Positions 63,037-64,000 of a DNA stretch of 64,000 nucleotides are shown in pieces. Under the pieces are notes generated by a model that did no database searches, had not been told where the DNA came from, and saw nothing but the letters and a program-made list of their open reading frames with translations. Where the stretch lies: the NCBI GenBank assembly GCA_019550975.1, contig SDWH01000016.1:41107-105106 (forward strand), in the 5' to 3' direction. Each line of letters starts with the position of its first letter. The first letter of the stretch is position 1. The position numbers and the translations under genes are program-made. The DNA comes from Bacteroidales bacterium SW299 (lineage in GTDB: Bacteria > Bacteroidota > Bacteroidia > Bacteroidales > Bacteroidaceae).

Positions 63037-64000
63037 ATGTCAAATATTAGTAATAACTTTAATTTGATTAGCATGAAATTAATAAGAAATATCCATAATA
63101 TAGGACAAGGAGCCTTTTATACAGAAAAGTTTTACAATGATGAAAACAATAATATAGCTAATATTGTTTATGATTGTGGGTGTGAAAGAAATATTCCTTT
63201 AAGAGCAAAAGAATTAATAAAGAAATCATTCAAATTAGAAAAGAAAGACACTATTGACATTTTATTTATATCACATTTTGATGCAGATCATGTTAATGGA
63301 ATATTGACATTAAAAGAGTCTGTAAATAAAATATCATATGTCATTATCCCTGAACTATCAGAAGAAGAAAAAATAATATTATCTGCTATTTCTAAAATTC
63401 GTAAAGAAGATAAATACATTCAATCTTTAATTACAGATCCTGAATCTTTTTTTAACCCCAATCATGATGAAGGCACAAAAATAATCTATATATCAAAAGC
63501 AGATGAAAATACAAATAATGATAATGAAGGAATTACAGATTTAGAAAGTTTAAGTAATAAAGAAAAAATACCAAGTGGTTCCCCAATTAAATATAAAAAT
63601 ATAAATTGGCTATATATACCTATTAATTGTCCAACAGCAGAAGAAACAATAATAGAGTTTAAAGAACTTTTGGATGATAACGGTTTGACTATAGAGAGTT
63701 TAAAAAATATCAAAAAGGGTATTGCAAGTAAGTTTAAAAAATGCTATGAAAAAGTTTTTAAAGATGTTAATACTTATTCATTAGTCTTGTATTCTGGACC
63801 CTACGATATTAATCAGTACAGAAGATTATCTTCATGTCTTTATACTGGAGATGTAAATCTAAATAAAAGAAATATTCTTAATGAATTAAATATTATACCC
63901 CCAAAGCACATAAATAATATAGGATTAATTCAAGTTCCACATCATGGAAGTTTAGAATCTTACAATCCAGATATATTATATAAAATAAATAATGACTGTC
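63037..64000 (+). CDS. ComEC-like metallo-beta-lactamase-fold hydrolase (partial, C-terminus off window)
   Basis: At least 321 residues, open to the window edge. It starts at 63037 or, 12 codons later, at 63073 (MKLIRNIHNIGQGAFYTEKF). The MBL motifs follow the ComEC/Rec2 pattern: LFISHFDADHVNG (HxDxDH), a central Asn/Glu-rich insert with low-complexity NTNNDNEG, LYTGDV (metal-bridging Asp) and IQVPHHGS (distal His pair). Such enzymes cleave phosphodiesters or act on nucleotides. No ComEC membrane part precedes it. It is very AT-rich and lies next to the element backbone, a typical accessory-gene position. A defence role is possible, not shown. Confidence 0.78.
   Translation, partial: MSNISNNFNLISMKLIRNIHNIGQGAFYTEKFYNDENNNIANIVYDCGCERNIPLRAKELIKKSFKLEKKDTIDILFISHFDADHVNGILTLKESVNKISYVIIPELSEEEKIILSAISKIRKEDKYIQSLITDPESFFNPNHDEGTKIIYISKADENTNNDNEGITDLESLSNKEKIPSGSPIKYKNINWLYIPINCPTAEETIIEFKELLDDNGLTIESLKNIKKGIASKFKKCYEKVFKDVNTYSLVLYSGPYDINQYRRLSSCLYTGDVNLNKRNILNELNIIPPKHINNIGLIQVPHHGSLESYNPDILYKINNDC

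Overview
The window looks like a chromosome segment of a gut Bacteroidales bacterium (Bacteroides/Phocaeicola type) carrying the left part of an integrated conjugative-type element. The evidence is SusC/SusD transporters, DUF6562 and Mfa-like fimbrillin lipoproteins, S1 sulfatase plus GH88, Bacteroidales -7 promoter boxes (TAnnTTTG), a short-form PGI, and RteC/TopB/DUF3945 mobile-element genes. No tool was run. Family names come from reading motifs, and the genus is inference.

Region 1 (1-8.6 kb, minus strand) is a surface-adhesin operon: a DUF3575 outer-membrane protein, an FimB/Mfa2-like lipoprotein, and four tandem paralogous fimbrillin-like lipoproteins, the last running off the left edge. 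Region 2 (8.6-16.3 kb, minus) is a small polysaccharide utilization locus: GH88 unsaturated glucuronyl hydrolase, SusC, SusD and an S1 sulfatase. It points to import and processing of a sulfated uronic-acid glycan. Region 3 (16.5-22.8 kb, minus) is an aryl-acid/amino-acid operon: iorA, iorB, a PLP aminotransferase, a PaaK-type CoA ligase and a tandem-ACT protein, with a nitrilase-family amidase upstream. Region 4 (23.2-28.1 kb, plus) is housekeeping: lysS, gpsA, pgi and a HAD phosphatase. Region 5 (28.2-35.9 kb) is amino-sugar metabolism: a ROK repressor divergent from nagB, then a degenerate NagB domain fused to a LmbE/PIG-L deacetylase, a transglutaminase lipoprotein and cutC. Region 6 (36-42.5 kb) holds another fimbrillin lipoprotein, a Tat-exported flavodoxin/ferredoxin protein divergent from an AraC regulator, and two small unknown genes.

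Region 7 (about 42.6 kb to the right edge) is AT-rich mobile DNA. It starts at what looks like a tRNA 3' end with its terminator. It carries a cargo operon behind a leader peptide and attenuator-like hairpin (DHFR/RibD-like reductase, AraC-GyrI regulator, GNAT-YoaP protein), then rteC, an XRE repressor, two excisionase-like HTH proteins and a primase-helicase. A Panacea-type toxin-antitoxin pair follows, then a stand-alone reverse transcriptase. Reading leftwards from 62.9 kb is an operon of DUF3945 protein, topoisomerase III and a 2061-residue methylase/SNF2 helicase. A ComEC-like metallo-beta-lactamase protein runs off the right edge. No integrase, relaxase or transfer genes are seen, so the element should continue to the right.

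The strongest candidate for an unusual system is 51.1-53.1 kb. A -7 promoter box leads into a structured, AT-rich, gene-free stretch of about 330 nt whose two ends pair through a 14-bp stem. It lies directly upstream of a UG/DRT-like reverse transcriptase. This fits a defence-associated RT with a template ncRNA (DRT2- or DRT9-like), possibly one that makes a repeated, stop-free ORF. A second theme is several intergenic arrays with a 21-22-bp period (two helical turns) made of dyad-symmetric units.
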